Positions 1-7,034 of a stretch of 24,780 bases of DNA are shown piece by piece (position 1 is the first letter of the stretch; every line of letters begins with the position of its first letter). Origin of the DNA: a virus. The position numbers and the translations under genes are program-made. The stretch is taken from the IMG/VR virus record IMGVR_UViG_3300044825_002888, positions 1 to 24,780 of that record; one strand, written 5' to 3'. Under the pieces are notes generated by a model. The model ran no database searches, had not been told where the DNA came from, and saw only the letters and a program-made list of their open reading frames with translations.

Positions 1-1517
1 ATTTTAGCAGCAGTATTTTTAAAATGATTTAAAACTTGCTCTCTATTAAGGTCTGATTTGAGCCTTTCAATCCAATGCAAGCAGCCTTGATGATTGCGAT
101 CAACTGTTTCTCCAAGAATATTCTTGTATAAGTCAATGATCCATTCACAATTATCTTCAATATTTGGAGGTTGATAGTTAGGATTTTTAAATCTCTCTTG
201 AATGTTCCAATCTTCAACAAAAGGCGCATTATCAAACATCTCTTCTAATTGCTTGCAAACAACCTCAATAGAGCAATGATTGATTACAAAATCTCTGGCC
301 TTTTTGCCAATTTCAGCACGTTTTTCAGGCTTCATATTGTAAACTTTTTCTAATTGTTTACAAATGCTAAATGCACTGGTTGATGCCTTAATAAATTGAG
401 TTCCTGGCTCACGATACTCTGACCAATCCAAGGGCAAGCCTCCACTCTCATCTGTGCAGTAGTCTTCGCCGCAAGAATAGTTTGTGACCAAAGTGATGAG
501 TTCAGCGAGCTTGGCTTCTTGAACAGGAATTTCTTGACCACCACTTGTGAATGGATGACAGTAAACATCCATGAGATTGTAAACCTCATTCAGTTGTGTC
601 TCATTGACTCCATGAACAATATTAGTTGTGGAAACGCTTTTTTGAGCTTTGCAGTATGGACAGTTCAAGTCTTGGCCCTGATATGGCTTAATTTCGTATT
701 GGCGGCAATTCTTGCAGAAGTATGTTGTTAAAATATCAGAATTATCAATATTCTTTTCTCTCAAGAGTCTTGGAATATCCCATCCCTCCATCCAGTGAGT
801 ATGAAGCAATAGCTTGGGTTTTGATTCTGGATTTTTTGCTTTGAATTCGCAAAAACCATCTAAAAGATTTGGGACGCTTTTTCTAAGCTGATTGCGAAAC
901 ACAAACCCAATAACAAAGTTGTCTTTGATATTGAATTTTTTTCTCAGGTCGTTTTTAATTTTTGGACCAAGGTTATAGAACTGGTTGACATCGAGAGTTC
1001 CAGGGAGTGTTCTCACATGGCCATATCCCATCTCTTTTAAAGCCTTTTCTGCGAACGAGGCCCATACAAGATAGTTCTTGACCTTTGGCGCTGCATCAAC
1101 AGCGTCAGGAAGGATTGGAAGCGAATCTAGCGTGGTCCAAATGATTGATGTGATGTGATTCCACCAAGGCTTGTCACAAAAACCATTAAAGGCCCAAATA
1201 TCTTCAATGCCAAGATAAACATCTGGCTTTAATTTTTCAATAGCATTGTCAATGCCGTAAGCACCATAATGGGCCGCTCTTTCTTTTCCAGCGTCTCCCT
1301 TAATTTGTGCCATGACATTTGGATTTGGCATGGAACCATAGCACTGCCAAGGTTGAAACTTACAATCTGGCGCATCCCAAGGCAAGCCATTAGCGAATTC
1401 TATGAGTTCATATTTGCCAGTTTCATGCAGTTTGCGTAAAATGTTTTTATTATTTTTCCCGAAGCCAGTAAAGAGTCGCGAAAAATTAGTATGAAATAGA
1501 ATTCTTTTTTTTCTCAT
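1..1517 (-). CDS. GT-B glycosyltransferase with zinc ribbon and DUF4214-like tail (partial)
   Basis: The frame is open for 505 codons from its ATG to the window edge, so the C-terminus is missing. The N-terminus (MRKKRILFHTNFSRLFTGFG) and the segment SGGQEIPVQEAKLAELITLV (about residues 320-340) fit a GT-B glycosyltransferase that moves a sugar from a nucleotide donor; the latter matches the donor-binding E-rich motif of GT4-like enzymes. Between the two Rossmann halves sits a four-cysteine knuckle, C268-x2-C271-x14-C286-x2-C289, a likely zinc ribbon. After about residue 440 the sequence (WIIDLYKNILGETVD, then GCLHWIERLKSDLNREQVL) resembles the DUF4214 repeat found on secreted and phage glycosyl proteins. 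The gene is last in the leftward unit and starts just after the preceding stop. Acceptor unknown; cytoplasmic modification of virion or host glycans is inferred. Confidence 0.85.
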   Translation of the reverse strand, partial: MRKKRILFHTNFSRLFTGFGKNNKNILRKLHETGKYELIEFANGLPWDAPDCKFQPWQCYGSMPNPNVMAQIKGDAGKERAAHYGAYGIDNAIEKLKPDVYLGIEDIWAFNGFCDKPWWNHITSIIWTTLDSLPILPDAVDAAPKVKNYLVWASFAEKALKEMGYGHVRTLPGTLDVNQFYNLGPKIKNDLRKKFNIKDNFVIGFVFRNQLRKSVPNLLDGFCEFKAKNPESKPKLLLHTHWMEGWDIPRLLREKNIDNSDILTTYFCKNCRQYEIKPYQGQDLNCPYCKAQKSVSTTNIVHGVNETQLNEVYNLMDVYCHPFTSGGQEIPVQEAKLAELITLVTNYSCGEDYCTDESGGLPLDWSEYREPGTQFIKASTSAFSICKQLEKVYNMKPEKRAEIGKKARDFVINHCSIEVVCKQLEEMFDNAPFVEDWNIQERFKNPNYQPPNIEDNCEWIIDLYKNILGETVDRNHQGCLHWIERLKSDLNREQVLNHFKNTAAK

Positions 1518-1518
1518 G

Positions 1519-1977
1519 TTATTCTGAGGCTTGGGCTTTTGATTCAAAAATTTTAACTAGGCAGGTTTCAAGAAACACTCTTAGAGCTTCTGCTTCTGAA
1601 AGCTCTACACCCATGCCAAATTTTTGATTGCCGTTGCGAGAAACAGAGAATGAGAAGGCATCTGCGCCATCTTTCTTTTTGTATCGAGTCCAAGAGATTT
1701 GAGTTTTATTTTCTTCAAATGAGTGAAAAGCTTTCCATTCGCCATAAGTGCGAATTGCATGAATCAATCCACCAATCTCATTTTCGTTGAGCTTAATGGC
1801 TATGGTCTTTTCAGGGTTCTTTTGGTTGCCAGAAAATGATCCATTTTTTGTTTGCTCATTCCAAGAGAATTGTTGAATACCGTTTACATAAACGGTTGGT
1901 TGTCCTTTGGAAGATAGTTGGAAAGAAAAGGCGCAACCAGTATTTTTGCTATTTGGCTTGTAGAAGGCGAGATTCAT
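1519..1977 (-). CDS. Possible Whirly/PC4-like ssDNA- or RNA-binding protein
   Basis: This 152-residue protein has two similar halves. Each has beta-strand-like stretches (GCAFSFQLSSKGQPTVYVNG and, later, DAFSFSVSRNGNQKFGMGVE) followed by a helix (NENEIGGLIHAIRTYG and LSEAEALRVFLETCL). This beta-sheet-plus-helix pattern, with a long basic and aromatic surface (EWKAFHSFEENKTQISWTRY), resembles the Whirly/MRP/PC4 fold that binds single-stranded nucleic acid. That is fold-level inference; there is no diagnostic catalytic motif. No signal peptide or membrane segment is seen. A TACTAT hexamer lies 5 nt before the ATG, without a convincing -35. The gene sits between the sulfotransferase and the large glycosyltransferase in the leftward unit. 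The gene is certain, the function is not. Confidence 0.75.
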   Translation of the reverse strand: MNLAFYKPNSKNTGCAFSFQLSSKGQPTVYVNGIQQFSWNEQTKNGSFSGNQKNPEKTIAIKLNENEIGGLIHAIRTYGEWKAFHSFEENKTQISWTRYKKKDGADAFSFSVSRNGNQKFGMGVELSEAEALRVFLETCLVKIFESKAQASE

Positions 1978-1991
1978 ATAGGATAGTAAAT

Positions 1992-2609
1992 TTACTGTTT
2001 CAAAAATCTATGATATAAAGCAATAGATTGATAATGAACAGAAGTAAATTTATCCTTCATTTCTTTGGACCAAGACTCTCCAGTATATGTTGTGGCCCAA
2101 AGTTTTTTATCTCTTTCAATTTTTAAGTCAAATTGTTTTTCTACAAAATCCTGCGCTTCATGGTAACGATCAAAAACAAATACTTTATCAATAGCTAATT
2201 CACCATTAAGGTGAGTGTATTCGTATTGATTAATGTAGTGATTTAAATTCTGAAATGAGTTCTTTTCATCTGATAAGATGAAGTGCTCCAATGAAGGAAT
2301 CTTCATGGACGATTTCATCTGGTTATATAGGCTAGTAACCTGATCAAATGGATTTCTTAATACAGTAAATTTTAAATAAGAATTAATCTGTAAGAATTTG
2401 TGATACTCTGAAATATAACTATGAGGGTGTCCGCGAGGCGTGTTTTTTTCTATGCAACACATTGCGCCTCTGATGGTGAATATCTTATAAGAGTCTTCGT
2501 TTAAGTTGGAGCTTTCTGGAAGATGTTTTTTACAAATAGCAAATTCTAAACTGGAACCTCCAGTTTTAGGAATATGCACAAAGATGGTTTTATAGACCGA
2601 AAAAAACAT
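1992..2609 (-). CDS. Sulfotransferase-family protein
   Basis: A 205-residue protein of the Golgi/heparan-type sulfotransferase family (Sulfotransfer_2-like). Such enzymes transfer sulfate from PAPS to carbohydrate. The 5'-phosphosulfate loop is clear as HIPKTGGSS (residues 12-20) right after the first beta strand. The 3'-phosphate-binding segment is LRNPFDQVTSLY (about 84-95), with Arg85 and Ser93 in the usual places. The ATG at 2609 is preferred because it overlaps the upstream stop as TAATG, giving translational coupling and placing the PAPS loop at the extreme N-terminus as is normal. A TTG seven codons upstream is also open. Neighbours are a 2OG oxygenase and glycosyltransferases, so the likely substrate is a phage- or host-derived glycan. 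The acceptor cannot be told from sequence. Confidence 0.85.
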   Translation of the reverse strand: MFFSVYKTIFVHIPKTGGSSLEFAICKKHLPESSNLNEDSYKIFTIRGAMCCIEKNTPRGHPHSYISEYHKFLQINSYLKFTVLRNPFDQVTSLYNQMKSSMKIPSLEHFILSDEKNSFQNLNHYINQYEYTHLNGELAIDKVFVFDRYHEAQDFVEKQFDLKIERDKKLWATTYTGESWSKEMKDKFTSVHYQSIALYHRFLKQ

Positions 2610-3169
2610 TATTCTAGTGTGAAGTGACAATACATGTTGGCATAATAATTGCCGTTAAACGATGTTTTACGTCCATGAAGACAGAGAGCAGATTCATAAT
2701 AAACACATTCTCCAGGTTCTATTAAAACTTGATGCTCAACTCCAGAATGGTCCACAATGTCAAATAGCCAAGGTTGCCCATCTAATGCCACGCTCATGTT
2801 TACACTAATATGATGCGTTTCTTTTTTATCCACATGCATTCCTAAAGTGGCCCCATTCTTATAGAAGCGAATGCCGTAAATGATTCCTTTGGGGTTTAGT
2901 TTTGCACCCGACCAAGATGAAAGAGCATCATACATTTCTAGTATAACTTGTTTTTTAAGTTCTGGAAATCTCTGCAAGCAAAGTAGGTCTGTGGCAACTT
3001 CAAATTGACTTGATTTAATCCACCCTTTTAAGTCTGGCTTTAGGGTATCAGAATATTCTGGAACTCGCTCATTAATATGATTGGCCAAAACCTCTTGAAT
3101 CATTTGCCATGATTTTTCTGGAATTTTTGTTTTATAAAAACCCTTATCAGTAAACTTAGGGATGTTCAT
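2609..3169 (-). CDS. 2-oxoglutarate/Fe(II)-dependent oxygenase
   Basis: A 186-residue protein with the double-stranded beta-helix signature of prolyl-4-hydroxylase-like dioxygenases. The iron ligands are H112-x-D114 (in LGMHVDKKETHHISVNMSV) and the distal H165 (in YYESALCLHGRKTSFNG). R167 or K168 is the probable 2-oxoglutarate anchor. The strand WLFDIVDHSGVEHQVLIEPGE is the usual stretch between the HxD and the distal His. Family members hydroxylate protein side chains, nucleic-acid bases or small molecules using O2 and 2-oxoglutarate; the substrate here is not evident. Its ATG overlaps the upstream FmdB-like stop as ATGA and its stop overlaps the sulfotransferase start, so the three are translationally coupled. 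Such oxygenases are common in aquatic phages near glycan genes. Confidence 0.88.
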   Translation of the reverse strand: MNIPKFTDKGFYKTKIPEKSWQMIQEVLANHINERVPEYSDTLKPDLKGWIKSSQFEVATDLLCLQRFPELKKQVILEMYDALSSWSGAKLNPKGIIYGIRFYKNGATLGMHVDKKETHHISVNMSVALDGQPWLFDIVDHSGVEHQVLIEPGECVYYESALCLHGRKTSFNGNYYANMYCHFTLE

Positions 3170-3549
3170 AATTCGACCTTAATGTTTTTGCTCTCAATGG
3201 TTTTAGGTTGCTCTGAGGCGTGTTTTGCACCATTTCTCTTTTTAGAATAGTCTTCCAAGTATTGCTTTTTAACAGGGTCAACACCGCCAGCTTTCTCTGC
3301 TCGTTGAGCACTCATTTCTGCGCTATAATTAAGCAAGTCTCCATAAGAACCTTTCTTGGCCGCTGTGCGCTCTACAAACTTCTGTTGACTAAAAGCATCC
3401 ATCTTTGTATCAATGCTTGCATTGGGCGAAAAAAACACTCTGTCCCATTTTAGTCCATTTGAATCAACGAATTCATGAATGTCATTCATTCTTTGAATGA
3501 TTTCAATCTCTTCACCAGTTTGCGGGTTACGATAGCAGTATAGCGGCAT
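3166..3549 (-). CDS. FmdB-like small protein (zinc-ribbon remnant)
   Basis: The N-terminus MPLYCYRNPQTGEEIEIIQR copies the first strand and turn of FmdB/zinc-ribbon regulators (usually MPxYxYxCxxCG), but the two metal-binding cysteines are replaced (NPQTGE), so zinc binding is probably lost. Residues 1-45 are the domain. The remainder (about 82 residues) is polar and charged, with AEMSAQRAEKAGGVDPVKKQ, and looks helical or disordered. Many T4-related phages carry a similar small protein of unknown role. I chose the ATG at 3549 rather than an upstream ATG at 3612, because the longer frame would run through a Rho-independent terminator. A sigma-70-like promoter ends 4 nt before this ATG. It heads the second leftward unit. 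Confidence 0.75.
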   Translation of the reverse strand: MPLYCYRNPQTGEEIEIIQRMNDIHEFVDSNGLKWDRVFFSPNASIDTKMDAFSQQKFVERTAAKKGSYGDLLNYSAEMSAQRAEKAGGVDPVKKQYLEDYSKKRNGAKHASEQPKTIESKNIKVEL

Positions 3550-3553
3550 AACC

Positions 3554-3582
3554 ATTTTAAAACAAAAAAGCGGGTTTTTCAA
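3554..3582 (-). promoter_or_regulatory. Sigma-70-like promoter abutting the FmdB-like gene
   Basis: On the minus strand TTGAAA (3582-3577), a 17-nt spacer and TAAAAT (3559-3554) are followed by only 4 nt (GGTT) before the ATG. A start point 6-7 nt after the -10 would fall on the start codon, so the mRNA should be leaderless. The -35 box lies in the loop and inner stem of the preceding terminator, so one DNA element ends one unit and starts the next. Confidence 0.55.
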
Positions 3583-3591
3583 CCCGCTTTT
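3566..3591 (-). terminator. Rho-independent terminator after hsp20
   Basis: An 11-bp perfect stem (AAAAGCGGGTT / AACCCGCTTTT, GC-rich core) closes a 4-nt loop. In the leftward sense it is followed by TTTTTTGTTTT, the classical U-tract. It lies 4 bp beyond the hsp20 stop codon, so it should end the dut-to-hsp20 transcript. The opposite strand also has a short T-run, so it may work both ways. Confidence 0.85.
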
Positions 3592-3595
3592 CTTA

Positions 3596-3841
3596 TTATT
3601 GAATTTGAACAACTCTTGTTTCTTTTGGCTTTTGAGGAATCCTGATTTCTAGGATGCCATCTTCAAGTTTAGCAGAAGTGCTGGTAATCTCATAAGCTTG
3701 AGGAATAGTTTCTGCAAGATAACTCGAACCATACTTTTCGCTATTTGCTGAAATGATTAAGTAGCGGTTATCGAATTCGATTTGAATTTCGTTTTTCTTA
3801 TATCCAGGCGCTTGGATTTCTAATACTAGGTCTTCTTTCAT
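3596..3841 (-). CDS. Minimal Hsp20/alpha-crystallin small heat-shock protein
   Basis: An 81-residue protein that is almost only an alpha-crystallin domain: LVLEIQAPGYKKNEIQIEFD, then YLIISA, then the conserved end block SAKLEDGILEIRIPQKP (the A-x-L-x-DG-L-x-I-x-IP signature). The N-terminal arm is missing and the C-terminal tail is only a few residues (RVVQIQ), with a V-x-I that could stand in for the I-x-I assembly motif. The family holds unfolded proteins in a refoldable state without ATP. Phage Hsp20s are known from T4-like cyanophages; a role in virion protein folding is inference. The ATG overlaps the upstream glycosyltransferase stop (ATGA), and a strong terminator follows, so it is last in its unit. 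Confidence 0.88.
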   Translation of the reverse strand: MKEDLVLEIQAPGYKKNEIQIEFDNRYLIISANSEKYGSSYLAETIPQAYEITSTSAKLEDGILEIRIPQKPKETRVVQIQ

Positions 3842-4908
3842 AGGTGAGAGATGATTTGGTTAAGAGTGTTTTCGTAGGTTAGTTCTTTGGAGAGTTGAAT
3901 GCCAGCCTCGTTAACTGTTCCAACTTTTTGCTCTGCTCTTTCAAACGCAGAAATCACAGATTCCTTACTCCAATTCCACATATTTCCTTGATTATACATG
4001 TCATTTTCGCGGAAGAAAACTCCATCATAAATTGGAATCATACCATTAGGTTCAACAAGAATAGTGTTGGTTTCATTGGCCCAATCTTTGTGAGCGGTTG
4101 CATTCAAGACAATTGACCACTTACCTAAACAAGTAGCATTGAAAGCTGGCAAGTTCCAACCTTCTGCTCCACTCAAGCCAGTGAGGTCAATGTCAATAGC
4201 ATTGAGAAAATCATTGACTTCCGCATTGGTTTGAAGGAATGGCAAGAAGTTGATGTTGCTATACCTCTTTCCTCCAAGAACAGAATCATAAATCTGCTTC
4301 ATTTGCTCATGCGGCAAGAATGGATTTGTAACGCAGCAACTTAACAAGTAGCGTGGATTATTACCATATTTTTCTAGCCAAGTTTGAATGATTTTAGCAG
4401 TATGTTTGCGATTTTCAAACTTGCCCATGAGTCCAAAGTGAATTCTTTCTGGCAAGTATTTTTTACCAGTGACATGAAAGGTTTGGTCAAATCCAAGTTT
4501 ATATGAGGCGATGTTTTCGCAACCTTCTTTCCTAAAGGCATTTGCGGCATAGTCTCCACAAAATAAAGTTTTTGTCTGTAGATTGGAGAGAGCTTTTTCA
4601 ACAAATGTTGGTTGAGACGCTTCATAAAAAGTAATTAAATATTGCTTTTCAGTTTTGCGATTATCGCTACCGTTTAGATGCCAAAGTTTCAAACTTGGCA
4701 CTTCTTTCTTCAAGTATAAGAACCGATTATTAACTGCGTTTTGAAGCCAATTGGAGAACTCTGGTTCAAGATTGTGAGCAGATGGGTCAACTTTTCCAAT
4801 GGGGAAAAGACCAACTTGCATATTTTTGCGCCACATCTCGCGCAGTAGATTAATTGCCACATTTCCAAAGGAAAGGGAATTAATTGGAGCTTCAACAATT
4901 AATTGCAT
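3838..4908 (-). CDS. GT-B glycosyltransferase (GT1/GT4-like)
   Basis: A 356-residue, full-length GT-B protein. It opens with a first Rossmann strand and loop (MQLIVEAPINSLSFGNVAIN). Near residue 160 IHFGLMGKFENRKHTAKIIQ starts the C-terminal donor domain (the 'G-x-x-x-x-K' pattern of GT4). The donor-binding motif is LSGAEGWNLPAFNATCLGKW (about 243-262), equivalent to the EGFG-x-P-x-x-E-A block with Glu of GAEGW retained. No membrane segment. It lies between ssb and hsp20 and starts 2 bp after the ssb stop, so it is co-transcribed with replication genes. A sugar donor cannot be assigned. It is unlike the zinc-ribbon glycosyltransferase at the left edge in length and domain make-up. Confidence 0.87.
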   Translation of the reverse strand: MQLIVEAPINSLSFGNVAINLLREMWRKNMQVGLFPIGKVDPSAHNLEPEFSNWLQNAVNNRFLYLKKEVPSLKLWHLNGSDNRKTEKQYLITFYEASQPTFVEKALSNLQTKTLFCGDYAANAFRKEGCENIASYKLGFDQTFHVTGKKYLPERIHFGLMGKFENRKHTAKIIQTWLEKYGNNPRYLLSCCVTNPFLPHEQMKQIYDSVLGGKRYSNINFLPFLQTNAEVNDFLNAIDIDLTGLSGAEGWNLPAFNATCLGKWSIVLNATAHKDWANETNTILVEPNGMIPIYDGVFFRENDMYNQGNMWNWSKESVISAFERAEQKVGTVNEAGIQLSKELTYENTLNQIISHL

Positions 4909-4910
4909 AA

Positions 4911-5354
4911 TTAAAATGGAATGTCATCACCCTCTTCACCGCCAGTCCCAGACTCTTCTTCCTCAACTGTGGCCGCGACCTTCTTTGGTGCGACTTTCTT
5001 TTCTTTTTGTGTTGGGGAGCTTTCAGTCTTTTCAGACTTTTCAAATCGAGGAACAAAGTTAACACGATCAGCAACAATAAAGGTCTTGGTAGTTTTCTTA
5101 CCTTCTTTGTTTTCGTAAGTATCGGTAGCCAAGCGACCATCAACAATAACACTAGAACCTTTCTTGAGATTTTTGGCGCAAATTTCGCCTTGTTTATCCC
5201 AAACATCAACGCTCATATAAAGAGGGTCTTTGTTTTCATCCTTATAATTTTCGCGATGAGCAATGCGAAGATTGCAAACGCACTTGCCAGTTTTTGTGTA
5301 TCGAGCTTCGGGGTCAGCAACCAAAAAGCCGTAGAGAATTGTTTTATTTACCAT
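4911..5354 (-). CDS. ssb: Single-stranded DNA-binding protein, bacterial SSB type
   Basis: A 147-residue protein with an N-terminal OB fold: MVNKTILYGFLVADPEARYT, the basic strand VCNLRIAHREN, then LYMSVDVWDKQGEICAKNLK and GSSVIVDGRLATDTYENKEG. This is the block order of bacterial SSB. A low-complexity Lys/Pro/Glu linker (about 105-142) leads to the acidic tip EEGDDIPF, the peptide by which SSBs recruit primase, nucleases and polymerase. It coats single-stranded DNA during replication and recombination and probably works with the RecA-like, DnaB-like and primase proteins on the right arm. No Shine-Dalgarno sequence is visible. A 14-bp direct repeat sits directly before the ATG and may be a control site. 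The gene follows the sigma-factor gene. Confidence 0.95.
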   Translation of the reverse strand: MVNKTILYGFLVADPEARYTKTGKCVCNLRIAHRENYKDENKDPLYMSVDVWDKQGEICAKNLKKGSSVIVDGRLATDTYENKEGKKTTKTFIVADRVNFVPRFEKSEKTESSPTQKEKKVAPKKVAATVEEEESGTGGEEGDDIPF

Positions 5355-5390
5355 ATTCGTGTTTAATTATTGTTTAATTCGTGTTTAATT
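5355..5390. repeat. 14-bp direct repeat at the ssb start
   Basis: ATTCGTGTTTAATT occurs at 5355-5368 and again at 5377-5390, identical and 22 bp apart start to start (about two helical turns). It spans the end of the sigma-factor gene and stops one base before the ssb ATG. It could be an operator or a translational control site for ssb; a tandem duplication by slippage is the simpler alternative. Confidence 0.6.
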
Positions 5391-5929
5391 TCCTTGATGA
5401 ACCTATTGTGAATATTAATGCATCCTTGTATTGATAATTTCAATTTTTTTGCAATTCTTTTCCACGGTGTTAGTTTATTCTTTTTGCAATCTCTATAACG
5501 CATTTGAATAATTTTTCTTACCCTTTCATCGTGGTATTTGTCTGCCTTATCATAAATCAGTGAGATGATTTCTTGGTTAATATACTCGCCAATATAATCT
5601 TTGTCAACTAAATGTTCAGACAAATCACCAACATCACAGTATTCATACTTTTTAACCTTATTATGAATATTCAAACATTTCCATTTTATTTCGTTGCCTA
5701 AATAAGTTGAAAACTTGATTCTTCTGTTGGGGTCAAACTTTAGAGCCTTCTCATAGATGAAAAGGTCTTTATCGTCAATAATATCGTTTTTATTGATATT
5801 TGACTGATCAGAAATTGTTTGGTTAACAATCTGTAAATAAATTCCAGAGTGTTTTGCGATCAATTCTTTTAAACAACTTTCGTTGTTATTTATTTTGATT
5901 TCTTCGATAAGGGATAAGTCGTCTGCCAT
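5363..5929 (-). CDS. Phage sigma-70-family RNA polymerase sigma factor
   Basis: A 188-residue protein resembling a short sigma factor that redirects host RNA polymerase. Residues 58-90 (IYEKALKFDPNRRIKFSTYL and following KWKCLN) match sigma region 2, where the FDP-x-R-x-x-KFSTY-x-x-x-x-I pattern binds the clamp and the -10 box. Residues 134-184 (DERVRKIIQMRYRD, TPWKRIAKKLKLSIQGCINI) look like region 4 with a helix-turn-helix. Region 1 is absent. Size is close to the T4 late factor gp55 (185 residues). The ATG at 5929 is chosen because GGAGGA stands 8 nt before it, one of very few good ribosome sites in the window; a longer frame exists upstream. It overlaps the dNMP kinase gene by 40 bp and lies before ssb. 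Confidence 0.75.
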   Translation of the reverse strand: MADDLSLIEEIKINNNESCLKELIAKHSGIYLQIVNQTISDQSNINKNDIIDDKDLFIYEKALKFDPNRRIKFSTYLGNEIKWKCLNIHNKVKKYEYCDVGDLSEHLVDKDYIGEYINQEIISLIYDKADKYHDERVRKIIQMRYRDCKKNKLTPWKRIAKKLKLSIQGCINIHNRFIKEIKHELNNN

Positions 5930-6504
5930 TGTGTGATTTCCTCCGAGTCGAAGCATTGTTCAAAAATAGCCCAGCTATATTCAGAAAGCGAGAATGGATT
6001 ATCTTTTTCCTTGCTTTCTTCTACTGTTTGCCAAACATAAGACAAGTTGGCTTGTGCTTGTAGAATAGGGTCATTTTCAAGCTCTTCTGAATTTGCTGGT
6101 TTGATGAGATTGTTTTCTTTATCAAGCCTCGCAATATGAATAAGAAAGCCATTTTTTTGAATCCAATCAGCCTCGTTCTTGTATCGAACGTCAGAAATGA
6201 TTGCGATTTCGTTATTTTTTAAATATGAAGAAAGAGTATCAATCCAGCAGTTCTCATTGAGCGCTCTGCGAATATGCGTGCCGTAAGCAACAAGAAATGG
6301 ACGAATCATTTTCTTTTCATCATCATTTTGAGTGAAGGAGTCTAGTCCAGTTTTCTTTTTAAGAAATGGGCGCACTTCTCTCTTTAGCTCATCTGCAAAA
6401 GCATATCTCTTAGCTTTGATGCCAAGATGTTTAAAAATTTTTACAAAGTTGTTGGCAAGAGTGTCTTTGCCACTTCGGGCTACTCCTGAAATTCCAATAA
6501 TCAT
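5890..6504 (-). CDS. Deoxynucleoside monophosphate kinase (T4 gp1-like)
   Basis: A 204-residue P-loop kinase. The Walker A motif is GVARSGKDT (residues 7-15); the GKDT form with Asp is typical of phage dNMP kinases. The segment IAIISDVRYKNEADWIQKNG (about 99-118) is the conserved substrate/LID-side block of that family (DVRx-x-NE), and RRALNENCWIDTL precedes it. Such enzymes phosphorylate dNMPs to dNDPs after host DNA breakdown, feeding replication together with the RNR and dUTPase nearby. It lies downstream of dut with a 4-bp overlap and overlaps the sigma gene by 40 bp at its own 3' end. Distinguishing it from a general adenylate-kinase-like protein rests on the DVR-x-x-NE block. Confidence 0.82.
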   Translation of the reverse strand: MIIGISGVARSGKDTLANNFVKIFKHLGIKAKRYAFADELKREVRPFLKKKTGLDSFTQNDDEKKMIRPFLVAYGTHIRRALNENCWIDTLSSYLKNNEIAIISDVRYKNEADWIQKNGFLIHIARLDKENNLIKPANSEELENDPILQAQANLSYVWQTVEESKEKDNPFSLSEYSWAIFEQCFDSEEITQWQTTYPLSKKSK

Positions 6505-7034
6505 AAGCCAGTGCTGCCAAAGCCTCCTTCGTTTCTTTCTGTTTGTTCAAGCTCTTCAACAAATTCAATAGATGGGTGAAAATGCTTTTGAAACACTAAT
6601 TGGCAAACTTTATCACCTTTTTGATAAATTTTATTTTCATTAACTATACAGAGAATTTTATTATCAAAAAATACTAAATCTTCTGGCTGCATGATATACT
6701 TAAATCTAACTTTAATTGTAGATCGAAAACCAGAGTCAACAACTCCAATGGAGTTTGCCAAAAGCAAGTTATATTTGCTCACGCTTGATCTTGGAAAAAC
6801 AAGAGTGTAGATGTCTTCATTTGGCGAATTGACTGGTTGAAAGCCGTCAACCTTGACGTTTAAATCATACTCAATGTAATCAATTCTTTTGTAAATGTTG
6901 GTGTCTTCAAAACATTCACCAACAATTTTGGGATTTGAAGCTGCAACTACATCATATCCAACATCGCCATCATGGGCAGGATGGGATAAATTTGAATCTT
7001 GATCAACAACATAAAGCAGGTCAGGAAAATTCAT
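6501..7034 (-). CDS. dut: dUTP diphosphatase (trimeric dUTPase)
   Basis: A 177-residue protein with all five dUTPase motifs: GDVGYDVVA (residues 23-31), FPRSSVSKYNLLLANS (80-95), IGVVDSGFRS (96-105, with catalytic Asp100), GDKVCQLVF (140-148), and the P-loop-like C-terminal arm RNEGGFGSTG (167-176). It hydrolyses dUTP to dUMP and pyrophosphate, keeping uracil out of phage DNA and supplying thymidylate precursor. It is slightly longer than bacterial Dut because of an insertion around residues 40-70. It overlaps the upstream 95-residue gene by 14 bp and the dNMP kinase by 4 bp, so these are one coupled nucleotide-metabolism group. Confidence 0.95.
   Translation of the reverse strand: MNFPDLLYVVDQDSNLSHPAHDGDVGYDVVAASNPKIVGECFEDTNIYKRIDYIEYDLNVKVDGFQPVNSPNEDIYTLVFPRSSVSKYNLLLANSIGVVDSGFRSTIKVRFKYIMQPEDLVFFDNKILCIVNENKIYQKGDKVCQLVFQKHFHPSIEFVEELEQTERNEGGFGSTGL

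Noticed and set aside
3550-3612. Upstream ATG giving a 21-residue longer FmdB-like protein
   Set aside because: The added residues would be read through a strong Rho-independent terminator, and MPLYCYR is the family start.
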